35,261 bases of DNA, from the NCBI GenBank assembly GCA_028532905.1, contig JAQQAM010000029.1, forward strand, positions 1 through 35,261. The letters are read 5' to 3'. The notes under the pieces are model-generated. The model worked only from the letters and a program-made list of their open reading frames with translations, ran no database searches and was not told where the DNA came from. This DNA is from Spirochaetales bacterium (GTDB lineage: Bacteria > Spirochaetota > Spirochaetia > DSM-2461). Shown here one piece after another: positions 1-8,646 of this stretch; positions within the stretch are counted from its first letter, which is position 1, and every line of letters begins with the position of its first letter. Both the position numbers and the translations under genes were made by a program.

Positions 1-2059
1 AGAACTGATTCACTTTTTGTATATTCAGAACAGACGGAATGGTCCGTATGCTCTTGGCAATTTTTTTATAGTCATCATTATGATTCATTTCCACAGTGAA
101 CAGACCTTCCAGGTCTCCCCGGTCCGTTTCATTGATGGATCCTGAAATCAGATGGCCGCTGTGCTTGCGGATGGCTCCTTCAATCTCAGAGAACAGATCG
201 GCCACATATCGGGCATTGACACGGAAGCTCTGGGTGGCTTTGTCGGAGTAGTTTTCCCATTCCACATCAATCTTCCGTTCTTCAAAATCGTTTATTCCCT
301 TCAGGTTGCCGCAGTCTTCTCTGTGGACGATAATCCCCCGGCCTCTGGAGATAAAGCCGATAATCCGGTCTCCGGGAGTGGGGTTGCAGCATCCGGCCAG
401 ATGGATCATCACATTCCTGTCCTTATTGATGCTGACGCCGATTTTACTGCTGTCCATCATCTTGTTCTGGACAGGCTTCTCCTCTTTCTGTAAGCTGACC
501 GGCTCACCAGTCCCCGGCAGTCTGGGACCGCTTGGCTCCTCTTTGACCGCGGATTTTTTAGCAACAATATGGCGGTCAATAACTATGGCGCTGTCGTGCT
601 TGTTCAGCCAGTTTCTGATTTTGGACTTGGCCTTGGTGGTTTTTACAAAGCGCAGCCAGTTCAGATGGGGATGGGCGTTGGGCGAGGTCTGTATGGATAT
701 GGTCTGGGTGTTTCTGAGCGCCCTGTTCAGAGGAATAATCATATCATCGGCTTTCGCACTGAGACAGTGGTCTCCGATATCCGTATGAATATGGTAGGCA
801 AAATCGATGGCTGTAGAACCCCGGGGCAGCTCAAAGGTATCCCCGTTGGGTGTAAACACAAAAATGGTGTCTGTAAGAACATCCTCTTTCAGGCTGTTCA
901 TAAAATCACTGGAGCCGTATTCTTCGCTGTTGATATCCTTCAGTTTTTTCAGCAGGTTGGTATTGTAGCTGTCCAGCTCTGAAGTCTTTTTTCCTTCTTT
1001 ATAGGCCCAGTGGGCGGCCACGCCGTATTCGGCGGTATTGTTCATCCTGTAGGTTCTGATCTGAACCTCCAGAGGTTTGCCCGAGGAGGTCATGACGGTG
1101 GTGTGGAGGCTCTTGTAGCCGTTCTCCTTGGGCATGGCAATATAATCTTTGAACCGACCCCGCAAAGGTTTGTACAGATGATGAACCAGTCCCAGAAGGG
1201 TATAGCACTGGGTCTGGGTTTTACAGAGAATCCGGATTCCCAGAAAATCGTATATTTCGTGAAGTTCCTTGCCTTTGTTCTTCATCTTCAGATAGATGGA
1301 GTAGAAGTGCTTGGCTCTGGTCTTTATGCGGATGGTAATGCCTTCTTCTTCGGCTGCGGCAACGATGTCCTTCTGCACTTTCTCCAGAAACAGAGACCGT
1401 TCCTCCTTCTTCTGGCTGAGAAAGAACTTGATTTCTCCATAGACTTCGGGTTTCAGAAACTTCAGGGACAGGTCTTCCAGTTCTGTTTTGATGGAATAGA
1501 TACCCAGTTTACCGGCCAGAGGCGCATAGATTTCCAGACATTCCCGGGCTATGCGTTTCTGTTTATCCTCTCTCATGTACTGGAGGGTGTTCATGTTATG
1601 CCGCTTATCAGCCAGCTTGATCAGAATAACCCGGATATCCTTGTCCATAGCCAGAATCATTTTCCGGATGGTTTCCCGCTCCTGAACCGACTTGTTCTTG
1701 ACATTGACAATATTGATTTTTGTCACGCCGTTCACCAGATGCAGAACATCCGGTCCGAAACGCTCCCTGATCTCCTGCCGGCTGACACTCGTATCTTCCA
1801 GAATGTCATGAAGAAGTCCCGCCGTAATGGCTGTGGCGTCCATCTGCAGATTCAGCAGAATTCTGGCAACATGGATGGGGTGAATGATATAGGGTTCGCC
1901 GCTGGCCCGTTTCTGATGGGCATGGAGTTCCTGGGCCCAGCGGCAGGCCTTCAGGATCTGGGCCTGTTCCTCTTCAGTGAAATGGCACAGTTCATCGGTA
2001 AAAGCCTGAATGAGTTCTTCGATCTTGTCGGGTGTGGTCAACAGGGTGCTCATGGTCAT
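1..2059 (-). CDS. rel: Bifunctional (p)ppGpp synthetase/hydrolase, RelA/SpoT family (3' end outside window)
   Basis: Makes and degrades the stringent-response alarmone (p)ppGpp in the cytoplasm. I translated the open frame by hand; it runs without a stop to the left edge, giving about 686 residues. Domains in order: an HD hydrolase domain with HDILEDT near residues 84-90; a synthetase domain with RFKDYIAMPKENGYKSLHTT near residue 300, where RxKD is the signature of bifunctional enzymes; a TGS domain beginning DTIFVFTPNGD; a Cys-rich segment HLAGCCNPTPGDR; and a C-terminal ACT domain that reaches the edge. Only a few residues should be missing. The ATG at 2059 overlaps the prmC stop as ATGA and has GGGGAG six bases upstream; a second ATG lies at 2053. 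Translational coupling to prmC is likely. Both catalytic halves look intact. Confidence 0.95.
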   Translation of the reverse strand, partial: MTMSTLLTTPDKIEELIQAFTDELCHFTEEEQAQILKACRWAQELHAHQKRASGEPYIIHPIHVARILLNLQMDATAITAGLLHDILEDTSVSRQEIRERFGPDVLHLVNGVTKINIVNVKNKSVQERETIRKMILAMDKDIRVILIKLADKRHNMNTLQYMREDKQKRIARECLEIYAPLAGKLGIYSIKTELEDLSLKFLKPEVYGEIKFFLSQKKEERSLFLEKVQKDIVAAAEEEGITIRIKTRAKHFYSIYLKMKNKGKELHEIYDFLGIRILCKTQTQCYTLLGLVHHLYKPLRGRFKDYIAMPKENGYKSLHTTVMTSSGKPLEVQIRTYRMNNTAEYGVAAHWAYKEGKKTSELDSYNTNLLKKLKDINSEEYGSSDFMNSLKEDVLTDTIFVFTPNGDTFELPRGSTAIDFAYHIHTDIGDHCLSAKADDMIIPLNRALRNTQTISIQTSPNAHPHLNWLRFVKTTKAKSKIRNWLNKHDSAIVIDRHIVAKKSAVKEEPSGPRLPGTGEPVSLQKEEKPVQNKMMDSSKIGVSINKDRNVMIHLAGCCNPTPGDRIIGFISRGRGIIVHREDCGNLKGINDFEERKIDVEWENYSDKATQSFRVNARYVADLFSEIEGAIRKHSGHLISGSINETDRGDLEGLFTVEMNHNDDYKKIAKSIRTIPSVLNIQKVNQF

Positions 2060-2904
2060 GACAGGCTCCCCAGGATGACTCTCTCGTCACCCGCCAGATC
2101 TCGGACCCGTTCTATCCGGCAGAAACCGGCAGCTTCCATCAGGGATGCCATTGCCTCCATCTGACGGGGGTCCGCTTCAATCATAAGCATGCCCTCAATT
2201 GTCAGCAGGGCAGGAGCCTCTCTGATAATGGTTCTGATCAGATCCAGACCGTCATTCCCTCCGTCCAGTGCCAGTTCAGGCTCCTTCCAGCTGCTGTCCA
2301 TCCGCTCTTCAGTCTCGGATGTGGTGAGGTAGGGGGGATTGGTGACGATCAGATCCAGTGACCCGGAAAGACCTTCAAAAAGGGAGGTGAGGGTAAAGGG
2401 GACAGTATCTGCTCCCAGGTTCTTTCTGTTTATTTCAAAGACATCCCGGGAGACCGGTGATATATCGGAGACCGAAACCGAGAGTTCAGGATTCTCCAGG
2501 GCCAGGGTCAGGCCGATGCAGCCGCTTCCTGTACACAGATCATGAACCCGTCTGTATCTCCGTTTTTCAATATGCTTCAGGGCCTCTTCAATGAGGATTT
2601 CCGTATCCGGCCGGGGACAGAGAATCCCCTCCCGTACATGGAAATCCCGTCCGAAAAATTCCTTGTTTCCGGTAATATAGGCCACAGGATAGCCCTGACT
2701 TCTTTTTTCAATCAGCTCCATATAATCGGCATAGACTTTCTGATCCAGAACATCCGGATAAGAGGCCAGAAGCTTTTCCCGGCTCCATCCCAGCTCTTTG
2801 CCCAGGAGCAGGCAGGCGTCCAGCCAGGGGGATTCAGAATCCGTCAGCAGACGGGATCCCCTGATCAGAGCCTCTCTTATGCTGATTTCATGAAGGGCTG
2901 TCAT
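2056..2904 (-). CDS. prmC: Peptide chain release factor N5-glutamine methyltransferase PrmC
   Basis: Uses S-adenosylmethionine to methylate the glutamine of the GGQ motif of release factors, which speeds peptide release. The protein has 282 residues, normal for the family. It has an N-terminal helical domain (about 1-80), then a Rossmann methyltransferase fold with motif I DLCTGSGCIGL at 122-132 and the substrate-glutamine-binding NPPY at 189-192. The start codon overlaps the prfA stop by one base (TAATG), and the stop overlaps the rel start (ATGA). It therefore sits in a tight prfA-prmC-rel operon with its own substrate protein encoded upstream, a common bacterial arrangement. I see nothing unusual in the sequence. 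Confidence 0.96.
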   Translation of the reverse strand: MTALHEISIREALIRGSRLLTDSESPWLDACLLLGKELGWSREKLLASYPDVLDQKVYADYMELIEKRSQGYPVAYITGNKEFFGRDFHVREGILCPRPDTEILIEEALKHIEKRRYRRVHDLCTGSGCIGLTLALENPELSVSVSDISPVSRDVFEINRKNLGADTVPFTLTSLFEGLSGSLDLIVTNPPYLTTSETEERMDSSWKEPELALDGGNDGLDLIRTIIREAPALLTIEGMLMIEADPRQMEAMASLMEAAGFCRIERVRDLAGDERVILGSLS

Positions 2905-3971
2905 TATTCCTCGTTTTTAAGTGCCTCTTCCTGGGCACTCATCTTCAGTGCACTGAAGGTTTCGTTAAAATCTCCCTGCATAACGGCATCCAGTTTGTAC
3001 AGAGTCAGGTTGATTCTATGGTCTGTCAGCCTGTTCTGGGGGAAGTTGTAGGTTCTGATCCGTTCGGAACGGTCTCCCGAACCGACCTGGCTCTTTCTGG
3101 CTTCCGAGCGTTCTGCATTCTTCCGGGCTTCTTCGGCTTCCAGAAGGCGGGACCGGAGAACTCTCAGGGCTTTGGCCTTGTTCTTGATCTGGGATTTCTC
3201 ATCCTGACAGGTTACAACCACTCCGGTGGGGAGGTGGGTGATCCGTACAGCTGAGTCTGTGGTATTAACACTCTGTCCCCCGGGGCCGGAGGAGCGGAAC
3301 ACATCGATCTTCAGATCTTCGTTTTTAATATCAATATCCGTCTCTTCCGCCTCGGGTAGTACGGCTACTGTAATGGCGGAGGTGTGGATTCTGCCTCCGG
3401 ATTCGGTGGCAGGAACTCTCTGTACACGGTGAACACCGGATTCATAACGGAGGTCCGCATACACGCTTTTGCCGCTGATGGAGCAGACCACTTCCTTGAA
3501 TCCCCCCAGTTCTATTTCGTTGGAGGACATGATTTCAACTTTCCAGCCTCTGTTTTCCGCAAAACGGGAATAGGCCCTGAACAGATCCGCAGCAAACAGA
3601 GCCGCCTCATCACCGCCGGTTCCGGCCCGGATCTCCATAATGATGTTTTTGCCGTCCAGAGGATCTTTGGGAACCATGAGAAGGGTGATTTTTTTCTCCA
3701 TCTCTTCAATCTCATTTTCCAGGGATTCAATTTCATCCCGGACCATCTCTTTCATTTCGGGATCTGACTCTTCAGCCATCATTTCTCTGGCATCCGCCAG
3801 GGAGGATAACATCTGTTCATACTCCTTTCCGGCTTCCATTATTTCGGAAAGATGGGTGTAATCCTGCATGACGGTTTTATATTTTTTCTGATCCTTCACA
3901 AGATCGGGATCCGAGATCAGTTTGGTCAATTCATTGTAGCGGCCCTTAAGGCCTTCCAGTTTCTTCAGCAT
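2904..3971 (-). CDS. prfA: Peptide chain release factor 1
   Basis: Recognises UAA and UAG at the ribosomal A site and triggers hydrolysis of peptidyl-tRNA. The 355-residue length is typical. The GGQ catalytic motif lies at residues 231-233 inside [14 protein letters not shown]. The tripeptide PAT at 187-189 matches the PxT anticodon-like motif of RF1 rather than the SPF motif of RF2, which settles the assignment. The N-terminal third is a charged helical coiled coil, as expected. The start at 3971 follows an AGGAG Shine-Dalgarno site. It is the first gene of the prfA-prmC-rel run; 42 bases separate it from the diguanylate cyclase stop upstream, and I saw no obvious hairpin terminator in that gap. 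Confidence 0.97.
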   Translation of the reverse strand: MLKKLEGLKGRYNELTKLISDPDLVKDQKKYKTVMQDYTHLSEIMEAGKEYEQMLSSLADAREMMAEESDPEMKEMVRDEIESLENEIEEMEKKITLLMVPKDPLDGKNIIMEIRAGTGGDEAALFAADLFRAYSRFAENRGWKVEIMSSNEIELGGFKEVVCSISGKSVYADLRYESGVHRVQRVPATESGGRIHTSAITVAVLPEAEETDIDIKNEDLKIDVFRSSGPGGQSVNTTDSAVRITHLPTGVVVTCQDEKSQIKNKAKALRVLRSRLLEAEEARKNAERSEARKSQVGSGDRSERIRTYNFPQNRLTDHRINLTLYKLDAVMQGDFNETFSALKMSAQEEALKNEE

Positions 3972-4013
3972 ATGGTCTAACTCCTGACAGTGTAACCACC
4001 TTTTATATCAGAT

Positions 4014-5066
4014 TTAGCTCTCTGTCGCAAGAGAAACACAGACCCTGTTTCGTCCCAGGGCTTTGGCCTGGTACAGGGCAATATCCGCTTTTTTTATGAG
4101 GTCTTCCGGAAGAATTTCTCCATTGTATTCGGCCAGGCCGATGCTTATGGTCAGTTTGCTCCCTCCCGGCCAGTTATCGTACTCTTCAATACTCCTGCGC
4201 ATACGTTCTGCGGCATCCAGAGCATCCTCCCGTCCCAGATCATCCAGATAACAGATAAACTCCTCTCCCCCGAAACGGGCAAACACATCACTGGCACGGA
4301 TCTGCTCACTGCATATTTCACAAACCTGTATCAGTACTTTGTCTCCCGCATCATGGCCGCAGCTGTCATTGATGTTTTTAAATAAGTCCAGATCCAGCAT
4401 GAGTAGACAGATGGTTTCATCCTTCCGGCGTTCCAGGCGGGCAAATCTTTTTTTCAGTGCCTCATTAAAATAGAGCCTGTTGGGAATGGAGGTGAGGGGA
4501 TCGTGCCGGGCTTCATAAAATGCCGATTCCCGGGACTGGATCAGCCTGTTTTCCAGCATTTTGGATTCTGTAATATCCTCAATGGTGACTGAAATCCCTT
4601 TTACTTCCCGGACACCGAGCATATTCTGCATAACGATCGCGGCATAGTGTTCAGTCTGCTCTTCATCCCAGTAATGGATGACCAATTGTACGGGTGTATT
4701 TTCTTTGGAAGCTGTTCTTAATAAAGCGTCTCTCAGTTCTGTACTGTTTTCCTCTCCGAACATCTGTGTGAGCCCGATATCGCAGGGCTCATCTGTTATA
4801 CACTCCAGAATCCTTCCGTCTGTGTCACAAATCAGTATTGTCTCCCGGGCATTGATCAATAGAAGCCTGTTCCGCCGGCGGTGTTTTAAAAGGGTGATAA
4901 GAGACGTTGTCATGACAATCAGTATAATGATCAGGGCTGTAAGAGCCAGAAGGGGGAGCCTGATGCCGGGAGCTATAAACAGTGGTGCATCAGTATCAGC
5001 AGAGAGGCCGGAAGGGTTGAGAATAACGAGACAAAATAAAACCGCATCCTTTACCGAAGGCATCAT
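4014..5066 (-). CDS. Membrane-anchored PAS-GGDEF diguanylate cyclase
   Basis: Predicted to make cyclic di-GMP from two GTP at the inner membrane. There is a signal-like N-terminus (1-23), a membrane helix (about 36-60) followed by the basic stop-transfer KHRRRNR, a PAS-like sensor (about 70-180) and a GGDEF domain (about 190-345). The active-site loop is FGGEEF, with GGEEF at 266-270. The inhibitory site RASD at 257-260 fits RxxD, so the enzyme looks active and subject to product inhibition. Two ATG codons are adjacent; the second (5063) is better spaced from GGAGG. It starts 26 bases after the nitrilase gene and is probably the last gene of the Pel-linked operon, so it may supply the signal that turns on Pel synthesis. 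That role is an inference. Confidence 0.93.
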   Translation of the reverse strand: MMPSVKDAVLFCLVILNPSGLSADTDAPLFIAPGIRLPLLALTALIIILIVMTTSLITLLKHRRRNRLLLINARETILICDTDGRILECITDEPCDIGLTQMFGEENSTELRDALLRTASKENTPVQLVIHYWDEEQTEHYAAIVMQNMLGVREVKGISVTIEDITESKMLENRLIQSRESAFYEARHDPLTSIPNRLYFNEALKKRFARLERRKDETICLLMLDLDLFKNINDSCGHDAGDKVLIQVCEICSEQIRASDVFARFGGEEFICYLDDLGREDALDAAERMRRSIEEYDNWPGGSKLTISIGLAEYNGEILPEDLIKKADIALYQAKALGRNRVCVSLATES

Positions 5067-5092
5067 TCCTCCGGGTCAGATTACAGAGACTC

Positions 5093-6043
5093 CTAGGGGA
5101 AGGTTTCCCTCATTATCTCAAAGCTGTCATCCTCATCGCTGGTCTCAATATATCTGACCTTACCCTTATCATTATAGATGATACTGGATTCTCCTTCCCA
5201 GAGGAGATCAAGGAAATCTCCCGTTAAACAGGCGGTTATGCCGTAGGGAACATCGGTTTTTATCAGTCTGGCCGGCAGAGCCCGGGTAAAAAGGGCCTCC
5301 TGGTCTTCGGTATATTCCACACCGTTGGCCTTGATATCGATCCACAGATCCCCTTCGTGATGGATGATTTCCCACTCTTTCAAGAAAGTATCCCGGCAGA
5401 TGGTCAGGTTTATATGGTGGTCTTTGATATCAAAACCGTCGGTTTCATCAATATCTCCGGAGTTGAGGCCCACAATGTCTGTTTCAAAGTCGGTGAGAAA
5501 ATATTTATTCTGTCTGTAGAAGACTTCTCCATCGGGGGAGTAGACCACAGCCTGATTATACAGACGGTTTCCTTCCGTATTGAAACGGGTACCGCTTAAG
5601 ATATACACATTGTACCGGCGGGCCAGATCTCCCCAGAGGCTGTTCAGGAAGGCATCATTGTCAGCAGCCCGGCTGATAAACAGATCTTTAATACTTTGTA
5701 ATCCTGTCTCCCGGCTCACGGCGAACCATACTTCTTCAAAAGGTTTGCCTGACGCCAATATGTCATACCAGGGAATCAGGGCGCTGAATACACCTATGTA
5801 CTCCGGGAAAATGACAAGATCGGCTCTGCCTCCGTCCATGGCGGCAACCATGGCCTCTTCCATGGCCAGGGCATAGGCTTCCCGGGAGCGCACGATACCG
5901 GCGGACATTTCAAACTGGACAATAACGGTTTCCAGTTTCTCACCCGAGGTAAGAGCCGGCAAATTGACTGTGAGCAGGAGAAGGGCGGTGTAAATAAAAA
6001 CCTTCCCCCGGAAGGAGGAAGGTCTGATGGTCAAAGTATTCAT
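5093..6043 (-). CDS. Secreted or membrane-tethered nitrilase-superfamily (carbon-nitrogen hydrolase) protein in Pel locus
   Basis: The protein has 316 residues with an N-terminal hydrophobic segment (about 14-31), so it is probably exported or anchored. The rest matches the carbon-nitrogen hydrolase fold, with a complete Glu-Lys-Cys triad: E81 in VIFPEY, K180 in RQNKYFLT and C216 in LTICRDTF. Family members hydrolyse or transfer acyl groups at C-N bonds (amidases, N-acyltransferases). The substrate is unknown. It starts six bases after the lipoprotein stop, without a clear Shine-Dalgarno site, and precedes the diguanylate cyclase. Because Pel is an N-acetylhexosamine polymer and no PelA is present, an amidase acting on the polymer is an attractive guess but nothing more. 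The spacing between E81 and K180 is slightly longer than usual. A terminator-like hairpin overlaps the first codons. Confidence 0.85.
   Translation of the reverse strand: MNTLTIRPSSFRGKVFIYTALLLLTVNLPALTSGEKLETVIVQFEMSAGIVRSREAYALAMEEAMVAAMDGGRADLVIFPEYIGVFSALIPWYDILASGKPFEEVWFAVSRETGLQSIKDLFISRAADNDAFLNSLWGDLARRYNVYILSGTRFNTEGNRLYNQAVVYSPDGEVFYRQNKYFLTDFETDIVGLNSGDIDETDGFDIKDHHINLTICRDTFLKEWEIIHHEGDLWIDIKANGVEYTEDQEALFTRALPARLIKTDVPYGITACLTGDFLDLLWEGESSIIYNDKGKVRYIETSDEDDSFEIMRETFP
5992..6015 (-). terminator. Terminator-like hairpin at the lipoprotein/nitrilase boundary (possible attenuator)
   Basis: Read on the minus strand, CCTTCC-GGG-GGAAGG (6015-6001) folds into a six-base-pair stem and is followed directly by TTTTTATTT (6000-5992). 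A longer alternative pairing uses ACCTTCC further upstream. It lies about 35 bases after the lipoprotein stop, but inside codons 10-18 of the nitrilase gene. It could reduce transcription into the nitrilase and cyclase genes, or it may be a coincidence of coding. Confidence 0.4.
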
Positions 6044-6049
6044 ATGTTC

Positions 6050-7087
6050 TTATTCAAGAACATACTCCATGGATTTGTCAATGGTAAATGTGTCGCCGAA
6101 GGTGGGGACTATTGTAGTGGATGATACAGTTGTCTTTTTACCATTTGAGGATATTTCCTCTCTGATAACAGTTTCAGCCAGAGTTTCCCCTGTGCTGCTG
6201 CCGCTGGAATCACCGCTGCCGTCTCCGAAGAGCCAGTCCAGAAGGTCTCCCCAGTCGCTGTCACCCCATCCGGAAACCTGTCTTGTTACAGTATGTTCAT
6301 AGGCCAGTGTGGAACTGGGCCAGCCATTATCTCCTGAATCAGCAGCACTGGTGTAGTACCGGACACCAAAGGTTTCCTTGTTTTCCTTATAGAACCAGCT
6401 GATCCATGCTTCTACTTTCTGATAGTAGTAGACCTTGCTGCTCCAGGAGGAATCACCTGCTGCAGGACCGGTGAACTCTGACGGGAATGACATATCACCG
6501 TCAATGTCAAACATGGCATATTCAGCTGTTCCGCCGGCATCAGGATGAACATCGGCAATCCATTCATAACGGACACTGCCGTCCTGGAAGTGGACTTCCA
6601 TGGTTTCCCTATAGGTTTCATCTTCTGTTCCGTCAGCTGTACAGACAACCCCTTCGGACCAGAGCTCGCCAGCTGACCAGGATGCGGGGGTCAGATAGTA
6701 CTCTTCCAGATAATAATCAAATATCTCTTCTTTTTTGGGATATTCTGTCCGGGATGTCACTTTGTACACATCAGCAACATCAGTAGCCTCAACAGTCACA
6801 TAGGTCTTCTGTCCCCGTTCGGGATAGTTATTAATTTTCAGCCCGTCTGTTCCCAGAGCTATCAACTCAGCATATGTATAATTTGAATAATTATCCCAGT
6901 ACGCTGGTGCAGTGGCTCTTGAGTTACCCCCGTCATCATCGGTCAAAGGAGTCTCTTCCCCGGCAATCATATAGTAACCGGCCAAAAGATAATCGGTTCC
7001 CGCTGTGTCTTCCACATCAGTAGTACAGCCAGTGAAGAGAAGCAGTGCGGATAGAGAAAGTATAATAATACCTGTCAATTTGTTCAT
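6050..7087 (-). CDS. Acidic secreted lipoprotein of unknown family, Pel-linked
   Basis: I do not recognise the family. The likely start is ATG 7087, five bases after GGAGG; a GTG at 7093 is in frame but overlaps that site. This gives 345 residues. The N-terminus is a lipoprotein signal ending FTGC with Cys21, a relaxed lipobox of the sort seen in spirochaetes. The mature part is strongly acidic and rich in Tyr, Trp, Ser and Gly, with an Asp/Ser/Gly-rich low-complexity stretch about two-thirds of the way along. No enzyme motif was seen. It is encoded between pelG and the nitrilase and has its own -10 box. It is much longer than PelC (about 170 residues) and not visibly related. An acidic surface lipoprotein could bind a cationic polymer such as deacetylated Pel; this is an inference from composition. 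Confidence 0.85.
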   Translation of the reverse strand: MNKLTGIIILSLSALLLFTGCTTDVEDTAGTDYLLAGYYMIAGEETPLTDDDGGNSRATAPAYWDNYSNYTYAELIALGTDGLKINNYPERGQKTYVTVEATDVADVYKVTSRTEYPKKEEIFDYYLEEYYLTPASWSAGELWSEGVVCTADGTEDETYRETMEVHFQDGSVRYEWIADVHPDAGGTAEYAMFDIDGDMSFPSEFTGPAAGDSSWSSKVYYYQKVEAWISWFYKENKETFGVRYYTSAADSGDNGWPSSTLAYEHTVTRQVSGWGDSDWGDLLDWLFGDGSGDSSGSSTGETLAETVIREEISSNGKKTTVSSTTIVPTFGDTFTIDKSMEYVLE

Positions 7088-7157
7088 AAACACCTCCGTG
7101 TTTTATTCAGTATTACGTTTTTTAAATAAATGGTTTTCTCTATGATGAATGTACTTA

Positions 7158-7163
7158 ATTATA
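7158..7163 (-). promoter_or_regulatory. Putative -10 box for the lipoprotein-nitrilase-cyclase genes
   Basis: A perfect TATAAT on the minus strand lies about 70 bases upstream of the lipoprotein ATG in the 144-base gap after pelG. No convincing -35 box is placed 16-18 bases upstream. The gap has no clear terminator, so the downstream genes may be read both from this site and by read-through from pelG. Confidence 0.4.
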
Positions 7164-7231
7164 CATCTGTGATCGTTAAATTCACTAATTAATGGAATTA
7201 TTATGTGTTTTTTCTGTGAAATTCCGGAAAG

Positions 7232-8644
7232 TTATAACGATTTTTGAGCTAATTTCTGGTGAGCTTCCCTGATTTCCCGTAACCGGCCCTTTGTAATGGC
7301 GGTATAGATGGTACGGTCCAGATTCTGTAAAGCATGGTTCAGAAAGAGTCCGGCTGTCAGAGTCGCCAGCAGAATTCCGGCCAGTGAGGAGATCCCCGGA
7401 GTAATCCAATCACCCCCTTCTCCGTACCAGGCCAGAAGAACATTGGTCAAAAAGAATATCAGGCAGCTGATCAGCACCTGTCTGTACTGTTCCACATAAA
7501 AGAGGAAGTTCATAATACAGACATAGAGTCCCAGAACCATAATGGACAGGGCTGTGGGAAAGATGATTCTCAGCTGCTGACTCAGGTTCGGATCATTCAG
7601 GGACCAGGTGATGAAAAGAAGGGTGAAAATCGCCTGCAGGCCGATCTGTTCTTTCAGGATCTTGCGGTTGGCCCGGACCAGTATACGCTGATTGGCCTGA
7701 ATCTCGTGATAGGGTTTATTGGACATGCTGTCCAGAAACTTTTTAAGGGATACAAAAAACTCGGTTTCCGAGTAGATCACAAAAAACACCATGCCGGGAA
7801 TCATCATCAGATTGGTGAGATAGACGATGACATCATATTCAGGATACAGGCGGAGGGATGTAAAACCGATGGCCTCTCCCCTTAGATACCAATAGATAAA
7901 CTTGTCTGCCCATAAGGCCCCGTAATAGACAAATCCGGTAAAAAACAGGTAATAGTACCGGCGGCTGTACTTCAGAAAGTCTCCTTTCCGGGTGACTTTG
8001 TCATATCCCATATCCCCTCTTAAATAGAACAGTACAATCAGAAACAGGATTACCTGACCCGTCGCATAGGCCAGAAGAAGGGCTTCACTGCTGACAAACA
8101 TCATGGCCATCTTCATAAGAATGAGTGAACTGGACATGCCGATGATATATCCCAGCAGGAGCTGATTGAAGCGTTTCATGGCACTGGCTGTGAGCATCAG
8201 AATCCATATGTGATTGATGGTGACAAAGAGGATAATAAAGCCCGCCTTATGCAGGACGGATATGTTATGAAAAAATAACTGCACCATACCGAAGGCCAGG
8301 GGAATAAAGACGATATTCGATTTAAGCATATACTGCACGGTATAGGCGAAGGCTTTGGGGTTTTCATTCCGGTACAGATAATCCGAGAGTATCCGGGTGA
8401 AGATGTAATGGAAGCCGCCGTTGATCACAAGGGATGTGGCATAGATATAAACGGTGGAGGCTGTAAACAGCTGTCTGAACTCCGCCGGTATACCCATCAC
8501 AGGCTGCTGAAACATCAGGATTGTGAGTATGGAGATCAGCCAGGGACCGGCCACAATCATGATTCCCGACAGGGAGGCCTGAAAGATGCCCCGGGCATTC
8601 CCCAGAGAGGCTACTTTTCTCAGCTCAAATCCAATTCCGGCCAT
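7232..8644 (-). CDS. pelG: PelG-like polytopic inner-membrane protein (Pel exopolysaccharide)
   Basis: PelG is the multi-spanning inner-membrane protein thought to move the growing Pel chain across the membrane with PelD, PelE and PelF. This 470-residue protein begins MAGIGFELRK, the characteristic PelG N-terminus, and contains about a dozen strongly hydrophobic segments along its length with short charged loops, such as KVTRKGDFLKYSRRYYY between segments. Length and topology match the family (about 456 residues in Pseudomonas). The start lies two bases after the pelF stop, with GAGGA inside pelF as ribosome binding site, so translation is probably coupled. It is the last of the four core pel genes. 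Confidence 0.93.
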   Translation of the reverse strand: MAGIGFELRKVASLGNARGIFQASLSGIMIVAGPWLISILTILMFQQPVMGIPAEFRQLFTASTVYIYATSLVINGGFHYIFTRILSDYLYRNENPKAFAYTVQYMLKSNIVFIPLAFGMVQLFFHNISVLHKAGFIILFVTINHIWILMLTASAMKRFNQLLLGYIIGMSSSLILMKMAMMFVSSEALLLAYATGQVILFLIVLFYLRGDMGYDKVTRKGDFLKYSRRYYYLFFTGFVYYGALWADKFIYWYLRGEAIGFTSLRLYPEYDVIVYLTNLMMIPGMVFFVIYSETEFFVSLKKFLDSMSNKPYHEIQANQRILVRANRKILKEQIGLQAIFTLLFITWSLNDPNLSQQLRIIFPTALSIMVLGLYVCIMNFLFYVEQYRQVLISCLIFFLTNVLLAWYGEGGDWITPGISSLAGILLATLTAGLFLNHALQNLDRTIYTAITKGRLREIREAHQKLAQKSL

Positions 8645-8646
8645 AG

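Noticed and set aside
1010-2164. 384-residue plus-strand open frame opposite rel and prmC
   Set aside because: The minus strand encodes the conserved HD, RxKD, TGS and ACT segments of a Rel protein throughout; the plus frame has no family features.
6050-7087. Lipoprotein considered as PelC
   Set aside because: It is about twice the length of PelC, with no visible similarity in sequence pattern.
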